The position numbers were made by a program, and so were the translations under genes. A DNA stretch of 35,706 nt, taken from assembly GCA_002687025.1 (NCBI GenBank), contig NYZG01000302.1, forward strand, positions 1 to 35,706. Direction: 5' to 3'. Shown piece after piece: positions 1 through 11,560 of the stretch; positions within the stretch are counted from its first letter, which is position 1; the number at the start of each line of letters is the position of its first letter. The stretch comes from Candidatus Poribacteria bacterium. Lineage in GTDB: Bacteria > Poribacteria > WGA-4E > GCA-2687025. The notes under the pieces are model-generated. The model was not told the DNA's origin and made no database searches. It was given only the letters and a program-made list of their open reading frames with translations.

Positions 1-1
1 A

Positions 2-670
2 CCCAACAACGTCGCTAGCTTGTCGTTTACGAGGCACAGCACGCGCCTGCGGGCGGGCAGCCAAACCGCAGACGACCTCATGAAATGGCCCTGGGAAATG
101 AGCTCCGTGCACTGGATCGGCAGCATTGAAGATGGCCTGAACGCGCCTGTTGGCGACTGGTTCAACGTGGCGATGCAGTTCCACCCGCGGCCGCCGTCCC
201 CCGTTACCTTCTTCGTACACGAGCCCATGGCGGATCTCTCCGTTGGCGAGGAATGGTTCCCGTTCACGCTACCTGAGGGAGACGGCCTGCTATACATCGG
301 CACACCGCGGGTCGGGGACGGCCCACACGGCTTCCCTGCGCAGATCGGCACGGGCATCTCTGGATTTCGCGGCCTCGTCGACGAGGTTCGCGTGTCCAGC
401 GTCGTCCGCTACGATGGCCCTGATGTCCGCCGTCCACGACACTTCCGACCCGACCGACACACCGTCGCGCTCTGGACGTTCGACGGGAACCGGCCGTTCA
501 ACGACGTGTCGTGGGACGGGAGCCATCGTCTGATTCCCGACGGCGACGTTGGCGTTGAGGCGTTGGCTGTGGATTCCAACGACAAGCTCGCGACGACGTG
601 GGGCCAGATCAGGTCCGCGCGCGGTAACGCTGTGCCTCTGCCCGCTGACAGCGGCCGTGAGAGGCGATGA
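2..670 (+). CDS. LamG/concanavalin A-like domain protein, 3' part (5' end lies outside the window)
   Basis: Reading frame is open from base 2 to TGA at 668-670; LamG-like segment 'GFRGLVDEVRVSSVVRYDG...TVALWTFDG'; C-terminal 'VDSNDKLATTWGQIR'. Confidence 0.7.
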   Translation, partial: PNNVASLSFTRHSTRLRAGSQTADDLMKWPWEMSSVHWIGSIEDGLNAPVGDWFNVAMQFHPRPPSPVTFFVHEPMADLSVGEEWFPFTLPEGDGLLYIGTPRVGDGPHGFPAQIGTGISGFRGLVDEVRVSSVVRYDGPDVRRPRHFRPDRHTVALWTFDGNRPFNDVSWDGSHRLIPDGDVGVEALAVDSNDKLATTWGQIRSARGNAVPLPADSGRERR

Positions 671-747
671 GGCAGCATACCGAGAAGCTCTCGGCGGCGC
701 TCAGGCGCATCTTGTCAGAGCAGTCCCAGGCTTCCCAGGAGGCGCCA

Positions 748-1517
748 CTAATAAGCCATCTTCAGCTGTCCCCAGACGGGAGCCGACTTGCCCACGGCTG
801 ACACGGGACGCACATCCAGGCGCGGAATCCCGGCGCCACGGATGCGGACATTGTCGTAATGCACGATCGTGTCTTGACCATCCAGCGCCACCGTGCCCTG
901 CTTGTAGGCCTCATCCTCAACTTCAACGAGCAATTCCCCGTCGTAAAATGCCCGGACAGCGATTCCGTCAAACGTCAACTTGACGGTATGGAACCCGCCC
1001 GCCCCAGGCTCGTAGGCGCCTTGGGCCAGAGTCACACGACCGACGTTGATGTCCCAACCGGCGTTGCCATACAGGTTGACAACTCTGTCCGACGGAAACA
1101 GCCACACCGCATAGTTCGAGCCCGTATCCAGGTCGACTCGCCCACGGAGTCCTCCCGCGTAGTTCGCCGCCGCTGCATGTAGCACGTCCACCTCGAACTC
1201 GTAATCCGTCCATGCGCTGGGGCGCCCACGCGGAGCCCGTCGCCGGTGAAACTGAATTGCGAAATCGCCTGAGCCCATGGCACGTCTTGGGGGTCGAAGA
1301 CTAGCTCTGCATTCTGGACGCCCCAGAAGATGTCGCTGTCCACGTTCTGTGGTGAGCGTCCCCACCCCGCCGCATCTTCCGCCCTGAAGTCGTCGAAGAC
1401 CTCTCCCGCAGAACTCACAGATGCGAGGACAAGAACCAGGACAGCGACAAGCGAGCCCCTCTGGCGCCGGAGCGTCTCCCTCGCCAAGAACTCAGAAGCG
1501 GAAGGACGGATCATCAT
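748..1517 (-). pseudogene. Secreted DUF1080/LamG-like protein interrupted by a 1-nt frameshift (gene or assembly error)
   Basis: N-terminal half (signal peptide 'RGSLVAVLVLVLASVSSAGEVFDDFRAEDAAGWG...FTGDGLRVGAP') and C-terminal half ('SAWTDYEFEVDVLHAAAANYAGG...FDGIAVRAFYDGELLVEVEDEAYKQGTVALDGQDTIVHYDNVRI') lie in different minus frames. Adding one base in the GGGG run at 1219-1222 joins them. Confidence 0.8.
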
Positions 1518-1678
1518 GCCCTCTGCCTCATGTGCCTTCCTCGCTGATGGACGTACGTGCTCGGCCCGACTGCGCATGGAGATTCTAGTGGCGCGTCCCC
1601 ACGGATGCACGCCTGGCTTCCCCCTGCATTCGAGTCCAACCGAACAGAACGGCCGTGGCGTTCAGTGCGCCGCGCACG

Positions 1679-1736
1679 TGTCGTCTCCTGCATAGAAGTG
1701 CGACACCGCCCTCTCCCCTGCCCTTGCGGAGCCAGT
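1679..1736 (-). repeat. Copy 1 of a 58-bp intergenic repeat with hairpin
   Basis: Aligned by eye to 5070-5127: 48/58 identical with no gaps. Contains TGTCG...CGACA arms around an inner stem. Confidence 0.7.
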
Positions 1737-1754
1737 TTCACCGGGGCGCGTAGG

Positions 1755-2560
1755 TCACCGACTCCAGGCGGGCTCTGCGTTATCGCCAACCCCGCCCGTC
1801 AGCCTCTGAACGTCGCCACCGACCGCGTCTACGACATAGATATCCCACGTGCCGCTGCGATCGGATCGGAAGGCAATCCGCCGGCCGTCCGGGGACCACG
1901 TGGGCTCCGAGTCCACACGCACGTGAGTTGTGACACGGCGCGTATTCTCTCCGTCCGCGTCGATCGTGTAGATGTCCCAGTTCTCGTCGCGGTGTGAGGA
2001 ATATGTAATCCGCGACCCATCGGGTGACCACGCGGGATTTACGTCCATATCCAAGGCGACTGTCAGGAACCGGAAGTCGTCACCCGCGTCGTCTGTCGCG
2101 CAGACATCCCAGTTGGCGCCGCCTCCTACGGGACGGTATCGAAACGCGATGCTGGAGCCGTCCGGGGACCACGTGGGCTCGTTCTCAGCGGCCGGGTCGT
2201 TTGTCAGTTGCTCGATGCGTCCGTTTTCCAGGTCTAGCACGTAGATCTGTGACCATCGGCCGTCACGGTCCGATCGGAATGCGATGCGCTGTCCATCCGG
2301 GGCCCACGCCGGTTCCACGTCGACGTGCGGCTCATCCGTCAGGGCTTGCACGTTCCCTCCATCCGCATCCATCACGTAGATGTCCCAGCTTCCCGCGCGG
2401 TCGGAAGCAAAGGCGATCCGCCTGGCATCCGGCGACCACGCCGGCCCTAACTCGGCAGTGGGCGTGTCTGTCAGACGCTGTATATTCGCCCCGTCTACGT
2501 CCATCACGTATATCTCAGCGTTGCCGTCACGGTGTGGTCGGAACGCCAGTCGACCAGGTC
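1755..2560 (-). repeat. Tandem PD40 coding repeats within the beta-propeller gene
   Basis: Repeats of roughly 42 aa; 'ccgtccggggaccacgtgggctc' occurs identically near 1887 and 2159. Confidence 0.7.
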
Positions 2561-2759
2561 CAATTGCGGCAGCTTGCGCGTCGCCTGCGTCCGCGTCACC
2601 GCCATCCACCCCGTCATCGACCTCGTGTACCCCAGGCGTGTCGCCGTCGATCAGGACGTCGACGCCGCCGCCGTCAGTGTCGCCCGCACAGGATAGGAGC
2701 GTCGTCGCCAATGCCACACAAGCCATCAGAGCTCTCAGCTGCGAGCGCCAATCAGTCAT
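1755..2759 (-). CDS. TolB-like/WD40-like (PD40) beta-propeller lipoprotein
   Basis: Lipobox 'ALATTLLSCAG'; about six repeats of the form 'PAWSPDGRRIAFxSDRxGxWDIYVMDADGGNVQxLT'; GGAG RBS before the ATG at 2759. Confidence 0.88.
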   Translation of the reverse strand: MTDWRSQLRALMACVALATTLLSCAGDTDGGGVDVLIDGDTPGVHEVDDGVDGGDADAGDAQAAAIGPGRLAFRPHRDGNAEIYVMDVDGANIQRLTDTPTAELGPAWSPDARRIAFASDRAGSWDIYVMDADGGNVQALTDEPHVDVEPAWAPDGQRIAFRSDRDGRWSQIYVLDLENGRIEQLTNDPAAENEPTWSPDGSSIAFRYRPVGGGANWDVCATDDAGDDFRFLTVALDMDVNPAWSPDGSRITYSSHRDENWDIYTIDADGENTRRVTTHVRVDSEPTWSPDGRRIAFRSDRSGTWDIYVVDAVGGDVQRLTGGVGDNAEPAWSR

Positions 2760-2967
2760 GTTCGTTCTCCGTGCATCCAGACCGTTCCCTGAGACGAGGC
2801 TAAGCCGCAGATGAGCCATCTTGCAGCGAAACACTATCCCAAACGTGTCTCGTTCAGGGCAACGCTCTCTTGCTTCCGCCTCCCGGCCCGTACCAGGATC
2901 ATCCCGAAGAAACCGTCAGGATTCCGTCCCCACGGGTAGTTGTCTATCCGAGGCGGCAAAGATATCC

Positions 2968-4788
2968 ATGAACGACCGAACGGATCCGTTCCATCATCTG
3001 GTGTTGGCACATATCGGACTCATCCGGCACATCGGCGCGAGCACGCTGCGCCGCCGTCGGGAGTTGGACGACTATGTCCAGAGCGTGATCGTGGCCGTGT
3101 ATACCAGCCGCGACCGGGTGCGCTACATGGGGCGCCTGGAGCGTTGGATCGCCGGCGTGGCTCGGAACGTCGCTCACAACTGGAACCGCAAACGCGAGCC
3201 GGCGTTCACGTCCGATCTGCCGGACCTCCCTCTGCCGGTCCCGCCTTTGGACGAAGTGCTGTCGGAGCAGGAACGATGGACACAGCTCCTCGAAGCGCTC
3301 GCGAAGCTGAGTCCACAGGAACGGGAGTTGGTGCGGTCGTATTACCTGGACGAGCGGACATCCGAAGAGCTAGGGCGGCGCTTGGGGATTTCTCAGGCCG
3401 CCGTCTACAAGCGCCTGGAGCGGGCGCGGCAGTCATTGCGTCGGCGCCTGGGCGTCGTGTCCGGGTTGATCGCATGGTTCTTCGCGCGACCCGAGGCGCG
3501 CGCGTTTGGGCAAGTTCCACGAGGGAGTGATCGAATGAGTACGGCGCTCGCACTGATGACATCGACGCTGACAATCGGACTGCTGGGATTCAGCGCCCAC
3601 CACGTCGAGCAAGCGGCAGTCGACGTGGCCATGGTCTCGCCCCGCGGGGACACGGTTACTCGCATCACACAGGTCGACCGACTGGCGGCCGAATCCCGAC
3701 CGAGAGAGGTGCCGATCGCCAGCGCATTCGGCAGAGAGGACGACGAAAGCATGAGCAAGGTCTTGGGCATTCAGCCGATGCCCAACGTCAGCACCGCTGT
3801 TGGCGCTCTTCACGGGATGATGCAGGGAGTTGAGCAATCGGAATGGTCGCTCGCACGATTGCAGGGCGTAATGGGGCAAGCCTTCAGTTTTGAGATGAGA
3901 GAGGGCGCCGGAGAGCTCTGGCAAGAGGCGAACGTGGACTGGTTTATGTTCTTCGACCTGCTACCGGACTTGGGCCATGATATTCGGATCTTTGACGCGA
4001 AAGACTCCGGCGCACAAGCAGATCGCGTGAAACGCGAGGCGCTAGCCTGGGAGGCCTGGGAAGCCGTACGGGCGAGCATTGATCGGGGCATACCCGCGGT
4101 GGCGTGGGCGCCTATGTCGCGAGAACAGCACGCGGCCGGGCTCATGGCCGCCAATTGGGGTCTGCTGGTCGGCTACGACGAATCCGGTGAGACGTACACC
4201 GCTCGGCACCAATACGTCGATCAAGGCCGCGAGGCCTTCACCGTACGGTATGACGGGTTCGGACATAACGACACCTCCAGATGGTTCTGCGTGCTGGTTC
4301 ACGACAAACCAAAGCCTGTCGACGCGACACGGACGCACGTCAAGGCGCTTCGGAACGCTGTCGCCTTCGCGAAGGGCGCCCGCTACGATCCGAAACACGC
4401 GCCCTATCCTGTAGACGCGCGCGGGTTCGCCGCCTATCAGCTCTGGCGTGAAGCGATCGAATCTGGAGTGGCAGCCGCTGGACATTCTCAACACCATGCC
4501 GAGGTGTTGGGGGCCATGAGGAGAAATGCCGCAGCATATCTGCGAGAACTGATCGAGGTGTTTCCGGCAGCCGCTTCCGACCTTCAACAGGCGGCAGGAC
4601 ACTATGATCGATTGGTCGAGACGTCAAACACGCTGCATGATCTCTGCGGCAAGGCTAAGGACGCGGGAGCGTTCTCCGACGATGCCCGTGCCGAAGCGCG
4701 CGATCTAGTCACTGCTGCGCTAGAGGCGGACAGAGACGCGATCGGCAGGATCGAGGCCACCCTCGCGGCGCTCGAGGAATCGGAGTAA
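2968..4788 (+). CDS. ECF-like sigma-70 factor fused via a hydrophobic segment to a BtrH-N/C39-like domain
   Basis: Region 2-like 'LDDYVQSVIVAVYTSRDRVRYMGRLERWIAGVARNVAHNWNRKR'; region 4 'LSPQERELVRSYYLDERTSEELGRRLGISQAAVYKRLERARQSLRRRL'; hydrophobic 'MSTALALMTSTLTIGLLGF'; C-terminal 'STAVGALHGMMQG...SIDRGIPAVAW...LLVGYDESGETY'. Single continuous frame. Confidence 0.75.
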   Translation: MNDRTDPFHHLVLAHIGLIRHIGASTLRRRRELDDYVQSVIVAVYTSRDRVRYMGRLERWIAGVARNVAHNWNRKREPAFTSDLPDLPLPVPPLDEVLSEQERWTQLLEALAKLSPQERELVRSYYLDERTSEELGRRLGISQAAVYKRLERARQSLRRRLGVVSGLIAWFFARPEARAFGQVPRGSDRMSTALALMTSTLTIGLLGFSAHHVEQAAVDVAMVSPRGDTVTRITQVDRLAAESRPREVPIASAFGREDDESMSKVLGIQPMPNVSTAVGALHGMMQGVEQSEWSLARLQGVMGQAFSFEMREGAGELWQEANVDWFMFFDLLPDLGHDIRIFDAKDSGAQADRVKREALAWEAWEAVRASIDRGIPAVAWAPMSREQHAAGLMAANWGLLVGYDESGETYTARHQYVDQGREAFTVRYDGFGHNDTSRWFCVLVHDKPKPVDATRTHVKALRNAVAFAKGARYDPKHAPYPVDARGFAAYQLWREAIESGVAAAGHSQHHAEVLGAMRRNAAAYLRELIEVFPAAASDLQQAAGHYDRLVETSNTLHDLCGKAKDAGAFSDDARAEARDLVTAALEADRDAIGRIEATLAALEESE

Positions 4789-5069
4789 CCGTCGCCCTAT
4801 CCTCGCCCTGATAGTCCCGTAGGTCGCGCCCCTCTCTCCACGTCCTCAACCACCGCACGGGCCCAGCCGATATTCGGCTCCGCTGTCGATCGGGCGTGAT
4901 CCCGACCCGTCGGTGAAGAAGCGTCTGCAACTCCCTCTCCCACCAGGCTAGCTCTTCATCACAATTCGCCACACCCCATGCCGGTTGCGCGTCCGGGCGT
5001 CAGTCGCGCCCTCCTCTACGCCGCGACACCCTATCTCGACGACGGTACGACGGCTCCTTGTTCCGAGAA

Positions 5070-5127
5070 TGTCGTCTTCTGCATGGAAGTGCGACACGTC
5101 GCTCTTCCCTGCCCTCCCGACGCCAGT
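5070..5127 (-). repeat. Copy 2 of the 58-bp intergenic repeat with hairpin
   Basis: 48/58 identical to 1679-1736; TGTCG-T-CTTC-TGCATG-GAAG-TG-CGACA hairpin. Confidence 0.7.
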
Positions 5128-5240
5128 ATTCATCGACCGAACGGGCCATCACGGGTCAGGCGGAGAGCTTCAAGGCGCTGACACTGTACATGTGGGCCGT
5201 CTGCCGCGGCGTGCGGGCCGCCCATCGGCCGGTTCAGGCG

Positions 5241-6317
5241 TCAGGCGCACGCCTCCGCGGCCAGCGCAAGCAGGTAACGCAGCACGGCGATGTACCGCGG
5301 CATCAGCGCAATGTCGTCGATCTGCGCCAGCCGCGCGACGCGCAGGCTCCACTGTGTGGGCATGATAGTCGCGAAGGCCTTGCGCACGAGGGCGGCATCG
5401 CCCGTCCAGCCGGCTTCTCGGAGACCTGAGGCGTACGCCTCCAGCGCCGCGCCGGCAAGATCGTCCGCGTCCTCCGTCGGGAAGCTGAAGTACACGAGCG
5501 CTTCCGCGACCATGTCTCCGATGTCCTCGGCGATCGTGCCGATGCCCGCGCAGTCCCAATCCAGCGCGATCGTCGTCGGGCCGTTCGCTACATCAGGGCG
5601 TACGAACACGTTGTCCGCGTGGTAGTCACGATGGCAGAGCGTGCGCGGCAATGCGTCCACCGCATCCAGCAAGACGTTGCGCCGCTCCCAGAGCCGGAGC
5701 GTGTCGCGACTCAGGTCACGCGGCAGCCCCGTGGCCGCCTCCTCACCCTCGCCATTCCGCCACAGGCCGTGGTACGCCGGCGTCCCCCAGAGCCCCACGG
5801 CCGTTGACGCCCATCGCCGGCTGCTCAGCCACGCGTACGCGGGCAGCTCTCGCCCCGCGAGGTACGGCCCCTGCATGCGACCCAGATCGGCCGCCGCGTG
5901 GCGGTAGTGATCTGTCGCCATGTCGCCGCCCGTCACGCCGTGGACGTGTTCCATCCATAGCCATATCTCATCGTCGCGCGTGTCCGCCTGGACCAGCCTC
6001 GGGACGGCAAGGGCGTCCGCAACATCGGCCAGAAGACCAGAGTCGTACATGAGAAACTCGCGACGCCAGCACTCCGGGTCGCCCGGGCGAGCCCACTGGC
6101 GCTGAACCTTCAGCACCAGCGACCACTCCGTCACACGAGCATCGGACGGAGAATGCTGCGCCGTGCCTTCGAGCACGTAGATGTCGCCCACCGTCCCGTC
6201 GTCGACCGTGTGGCTCCGCCAATCGGCGATCTCGGCCTGCGGCAAACAGGTCTCCGCGCGGACGAGCGGGACGAGAAGTTCCGTGTCGACGCATTCGGGC
6301 AGAGAAGGGACGTGCAC
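5241..6317 (-). CDS. Aminoglycoside phosphotransferase (APH)/choline kinase-like family protein
   Basis: Kinase catalytic motif 'LCHRDYHADNVFV' and 'IALDWDCAGIGTIAEDIGDMV'; GTG start at 6317 preceded by AGGAG. Confidence 0.85.
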   Translation of the reverse strand: MHVPSLPECVDTELLVPLVRAETCLPQAEIADWRSHTVDDGTVGDIYVLEGTAQHSPSDARVTEWSLVLKVQRQWARPGDPECWRREFLMYDSGLLADVADALAVPRLVQADTRDDEIWLWMEHVHGVTGGDMATDHYRHAAADLGRMQGPYLAGRELPAYAWLSSRRWASTAVGLWGTPAYHGLWRNGEGEEAATGLPRDLSRDTLRLWERRNVLLDAVDALPRTLCHRDYHADNVFVRPDVANGPTTIALDWDCAGIGTIAEDIGDMVAEALVYFSFPTEDADDLAGAALEAYASGLREAGWTGDAALVRKAFATIMPTQWSLRVARLAQIDDIALMPRYIAVLRYLLALAAEACA

Positions 6318-6439
6318 GGGAGTCTCCTGACTGGGCGGCGGACGGGCGCGCATACTACACCGGTGTGGATGCACGGAGAGCGTCGCCGACGCATCTCAGC
6401 CGTCCGCACCGGGGCGGGCCATCGACGTGCCGTCGCGCG

Positions 6440-6468
6440 TTGAAGGTGGACGCTCCGAATGCTATAGT
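6440..6468 (+). promoter_or_regulatory. Putative sigma70-type promoter for the icd-sdh-trxB operon
   Basis: TTGAAG (6440-6445), 17-nt spacer, TATAGT (6463-6468), upstream of icd. Confidence 0.5.
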
Positions 6469-6544
6469 GCTGCCGCCGTCGATTGGCTTTCCCGCCCGCG
6501 CATCCGATACGATTCCGGTGGATCACTGTGCTTAGGAGGCCCAT

Positions 6545-7861
<1,317 letters not shown>

Positions 7862-7870
7862 GGAAGCGGC

Positions 7871-9598
7871 ATGATTGAGCACGACGTCGTCATCGTAGGA
7901 GCAGGCCTGGCCGGCCAGTCCGCCGCGCTCGCCGCGATCGCGGGCGGCGCGAAGGACGTGGCCATCCTCTCCAAGGTCCATCCCGTGCGATCGCACTCCG
8001 GCGCCGCGCAGGGCGGCATCGCCGCGTCGTTGGGGAACGAGGCCGAAGACTCCGTCGAGATGCACGACTACGACACCGTCAAGGGCGGCGACTTCCTCTC
8101 GGATCAGGACGCAAGTCTGATCCTCACCGAGAGCGCCCCGGAAATGATCTACGCGCTCGAGCACATGGGCGTCGTGTTCAGCCGTACCGAGGACGGGAAG
8201 ATCGCGCAGCGGCCGTTCGGGGGACACAGCAGCCCACGCGCCTGCTTCGCCGCGGATCGGACGGGACACGCCATCCTCCACGGGCTGTTCGAGCAGGTCG
8301 TGAAGCACGACGTCAAGATCTACTCCGAATGGTACATGCTCTCGATTATCGTCCACGACCACGGATGCCACGGCATCGTGGTCATGAACATCGACAGCGG
8401 CGAGATCGAGGTCATCAAGACCAAGGCGGTGATGTTCGGCACCGGCGGGTATGGACGCATCTTCCAGACCACGACAAACGCATTCGCGAGCACGGGCGAC
8501 GGCGCGATCATCTCCTACCGCGCCGGCGTTCCGCTCGAAGACACTGAGTTCATGCAATTCCATCCCACGGGGCTGTACCGGCACGGCATCCTGGCGTCCG
8601 AGGGCGCGCGCGGCGAGGGCGCCTACCTCATCAACGGCGAGGGCGAGCGGTTCATGGAACGCTACGCCGCCGGGATGATGGAACTGGCGCCGCGTGACAT
8701 CGTCTCCCGCGCCGAGCAGACCGAGATCGACGAAGGCCGCGGCGGCGAAGAGGACGGTGACGCCGTGTACCTCGACCTGCGCCACCTCGGGCGCGAGCGG
8801 ATCATGGAGCGGCTGCCACAGATATGGCAGCTCTCGCGCGACTTCCAGGGCATCGACATGATCGAGGAGCCGATTCCGATCCAGCCCACAGCCCACTACT
8901 CGATGGGCGGCATTCCGACGAACGTCGACGGCGAAGTCGTGTACGACGAGGAGAACACGGTGCTGGCGGGCTACTACTCCGCCGGCGAGTGCGCCTGCGT
9001 GTCTACGCACGGGGCGAACCGCCTCGGAACGAACTCGCTGCTGGAGGCGTGCGTCTACGGCGATCGCGCCGGTCGGAGCATCGCCAAGTACCTGAGCGGC
9101 GGATACGAAGAGAGGCCAGCGACGCCGCAGGTCTTCTCCGACGCCGTCGCGCAGGCGACCGAACGGGCCGACCGCGTGCGCGCGATGGATGGCCCGGAAC
9201 GCCTGGGCGACATTCGCAACGACCTGAAGGTCGCGATGACGAACAAGTGCGGCGTCTACCGCGACGAGGGCCCGCTGACAGAGCTCACCGACGAACTGCG
9301 CGAGTTCCGCGGCCGCTACGCCCGGGCGCACATCAGCGACAGGACGCGCCGGTTCAACACGGAATTCCTGGAAGCCGTTGAACTCGACCACATGATCGAG
9401 CTTGCTGAGGTCATGGTCGCGGGCGCGTTGGCGCGGAAGGAATCCCGCGGCGGCCACTCGCGCCGAGACTTCCCCACACGCGACGACGAGAACTTCCTGA
9501 AGCACACCCTCGCCAACCGCGCCGAGGACGGCACGCCGGACCTCACCTACAAGCCGGTGAAGATCATTCGGCACGAACCGGTAGAGAGGACGTACTGA
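7871..9598 (+). CDS. sdhA: Succinate dehydrogenase/fumarate reductase flavoprotein subunit
   Basis: '[18 protein letters not shown]', '[16 protein letters not shown]', '[15 protein letters not shown]', '[12 protein letters not shown]', '[20 protein letters not shown]'. Confidence 0.96.
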   Translation: MIEHDVVIVGAGLAGQSAALAAIAGGAKDVAILSKVHPVRSHSGAAQGGIAASLGNEAEDSVEMHDYDTVKGGDFLSDQDASLILTESAPEMIYALEHMGVVFSRTEDGKIAQRPFGGHSSPRACFAADRTGHAILHGLFEQVVKHDVKIYSEWYMLSIIVHDHGCHGIVVMNIDSGEIEVIKTKAVMFGTGGYGRIFQTTTNAFASTGDGAIISYRAGVPLEDTEFMQFHPTGLYRHGILASEGARGEGAYLINGEGERFMERYAAGMMELAPRDIVSRAEQTEIDEGRGGEEDGDAVYLDLRHLGRERIMERLPQIWQLSRDFQGIDMIEEPIPIQPTAHYSMGGIPTNVDGEVVYDEENTVLAGYYSAGECACVSTHGANRLGTNSLLEACVYGDRAGRSIAKYLSGGYEERPATPQVFSDAVAQATERADRVRAMDGPERLGDIRNDLKVAMTNKCGVYRDEGPLTELTDELREFRGRYARAHISDRTRRFNTEFLEAVELDHMIELAEVMVAGALARKESRGGHSRRDFPTRDDENFLKHTLANRAEDGTPDLTYKPVKIIRHEPVERTY

Positions 9599-9600
9599 GC

Positions 9601-10599
9601 ATGCCGGAACCCATCACCATTCGGGTAAAGCGGTTCGACCCGGAGACCGACGCCGAGTCGTACTGGCAGGACTACACCTTCGAGCCGCCGTCCGAGGACT
9701 CGACGCTGCTCGACTGCATCAACCACATCAAGTGGTTCATCGATGGCACGCTCACCTACCGTATGTCGTGCCGCAGCGCCATCTGCGGATCGTGCGCCAT
9801 GCGCGTTAACGGCGGGGGCCAGTTGGTCTGCAACTCGCAGTACCGCGACCACCTCGACGCGGACAACACCATCACCGTCGAGCCGGCGGGGAACATGCCG
9901 GTCGTCAAGGACCTGGTCACCGATGCCACCGGGTTCTGGGAGAAGATCCGCGCCGTCGACCCGTACATCAGGTCCGACAGGGAGCGAGAAGCCGAGGGCG
10001 AGCATCTGATGAGCCCCGAGGACTTCTCGAATATCGACGACGCCTCGACCTGCATCATGTGTGGCGCCTGCTACTCCGAGTGCGCGTCGTACGAGATCGA
10101 CAAGAACTTCCTCGGGCCCGCGGCCCTCGCGAAGGCGCAGCGCGTCGTGCACGACACGCGGGACGAGGAGCAGGGGCCGCGCCTGGCGCGGTTGAGCGAG
10201 TATGGCGGCATGTGGGACTGCGCGCACTGCTTCGCCTGTGTGCAGGCGTGCCCGAAGCCGGTCAACCCGCTGTATCGCATCGTCGATCTGAGGAACGAGG
10301 CCCACCGGCGCAACTTTCACGACAACAACGGCTCGCGCCACGCCCGCGGCTTTGTCGACATCATCGAGGAGTCCGGGTGGCTGGATGAAGCCAAGCTGCC
10401 GCTGAAGTCGGTCGGCTCCCTGAAGGAGTTCGTCACGGACCTGCTGCCGATGGGCATTCGCATGGGCGTGAAGAACAAGTTCAGACCCAACCCGATGCAC
10501 CTGCTGCCGGGCCGCCATCATCCGCCCGTGCCAAAGATGAACGAGATCACGAAGATCATCGACAAGACCAAGGCCGCCGATCCCGCGGACAACGAATAG
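9601..10599 (+). CDS. sdhB: Succinate dehydrogenase/fumarate reductase iron-sulfur subunit (type-E-like)
   Basis: 2Fe-2S motif '[21 protein letters not shown]'; 4Fe-4S '[11 protein letters not shown]'; second cluster '[17 protein letters not shown]' with a full CxxCxxCxxxCP. Confidence 0.93.
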   Translation: MPEPITIRVKRFDPETDAESYWQDYTFEPPSEDSTLLDCINHIKWFIDGTLTYRMSCRSAICGSCAMRVNGGGQLVCNSQYRDHLDADNTITVEPAGNMPVVKDLVTDATGFWEKIRAVDPYIRSDREREAEGEHLMSPEDFSNIDDASTCIMCGACYSECASYEIDKNFLGPAALAKAQRVVHDTRDEEQGPRLARLSEYGGMWDCAHCFACVQACPKPVNPLYRIVDLRNEAHRRNFHDNNGSRHARGFVDIIEESGWLDEAKLPLKSVGSLKEFVTDLLPMGIRMGVKNKFRPNPMHLLPGRHHPPVPKMNEITKIIDKTKAADPADNE

Positions 10600-10607
10600 G
10601 ATGCGTC

Positions 10608-11555
10608 ATGGCAAACGAGACTGACGTCCAAGCGGGCGAACCCGGCAAGCGGTACGCGTTCTACCCAGGCTGCGTGTCGAAGGGCGCGTGCAAGGAGCTG
10701 AAGACATCCACCGAGTTGGTGGCGAAGCATCTCGGCATCCAACTCGACGAGCTGCGTGAGGCCGCGTGCTGCGGCGCCGGCGTGACCGACGACGTGAACC
10801 CCGAGATGACCGACGCGCTCAACGCGCGAACGCTCGCGCTCGCGGAGCAGAAGGGTCTCACGTTGCTGACGCAGTGCAGCACGTGTCAGGGCGTCCTCAA
10901 CAAGCTCAACAAGGAAGTGCAGGAGGACGAGAGGAAGCGCGACCGCCTTAACGAAGTGCTGGCGGACACCGGCTACCAGTACAACGGCACGATCGAGGTC
11001 AAACACCTCCTCTGGGTGCTGGTGGACGACGCGGAATACGGGCTGACGCGCCTGCGCGAACAGGTCAAGCAGCCGTTGGACGGCCTTCGGGTCGCGGCGT
11101 TTTACGGATGCTACCTCGTCCGCCCGTCGGACCTGCTCGGGTTCGATCACCCACATCGGCCGACATCGCTCGATGAACTCGTGACGGCGCTGGGCGGCGA
11201 GCCGGTCGAATACGGCGGCAAGACGAAGTGCTGCGGCTTCCCGATCCAGATGATGAACCCCAAGAACTCCTTCGGCATGGCCGGCACGCATCTTGCCGAC
11301 GCCAGGGACAAGGGCGCGGATACGATGGTTACGCCGTGTCCGCTGTGCCATCTCAACCTGGACGCGCGCCAACCTGACGCGGAAGGCGCGCTGCAGGAGC
11401 TCGGAAAGGGCTCCGGCCGGTTGAGCATGCCGGTGCTGCACGTGCCGCAACTCGTGGCGCTGGCGCTGGGATACGACGCAAGGCAGTTGGGAATGGCCAC
11501 GCACATCGTCTCGACCGACGCCGTCGAGGGCAAAGTGGCCGCCGCGGGAGCTTGA
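10608..11555 (+). CDS. HdrB-like cysteine-rich (CCG) subunit, SdhE/TfrB-type
   Basis: '[13 protein letters not shown]', 'ACCGAG', 'CSTCQGVLN', 'FYGCYLVRP', 'KCCGFPI', 'CPLCHLNLD': two CCG domains. Confidence 0.92.
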   Translation: MANETDVQAGEPGKRYAFYPGCVSKGACKELKTSTELVAKHLGIQLDELREAACCGAGVTDDVNPEMTDALNARTLALAEQKGLTLLTQCSTCQGVLNKLNKEVQEDERKRDRLNEVLADTGYQYNGTIEVKHLLWVLVDDAEYGLTRLREQVKQPLDGLRVAAFYGCYLVRPSDLLGFDHPHRPTSLDELVTALGGEPVEYGGKTKCCGFPIQMMNPKNSFGMAGTHLADARDKGADTMVTPCPLCHLNLDARQPDAEGALQELGKGSGRLSMPVLHVPQLVALALGYDARQLGMATHIVSTDAVEGKVAAAGA

Positions 11556-11560
11556 TCGCA

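Noticed and set aside
5060-5090. Short conserved peptide start 'MQ[KE]TT' encoded on the minus strand in both copies of the intergenic repeat
   Set aside because: Similarity stops right after the hairpin arm and the downstream peptides are unrelated, so conservation fits RNA/DNA structure rather than coding.
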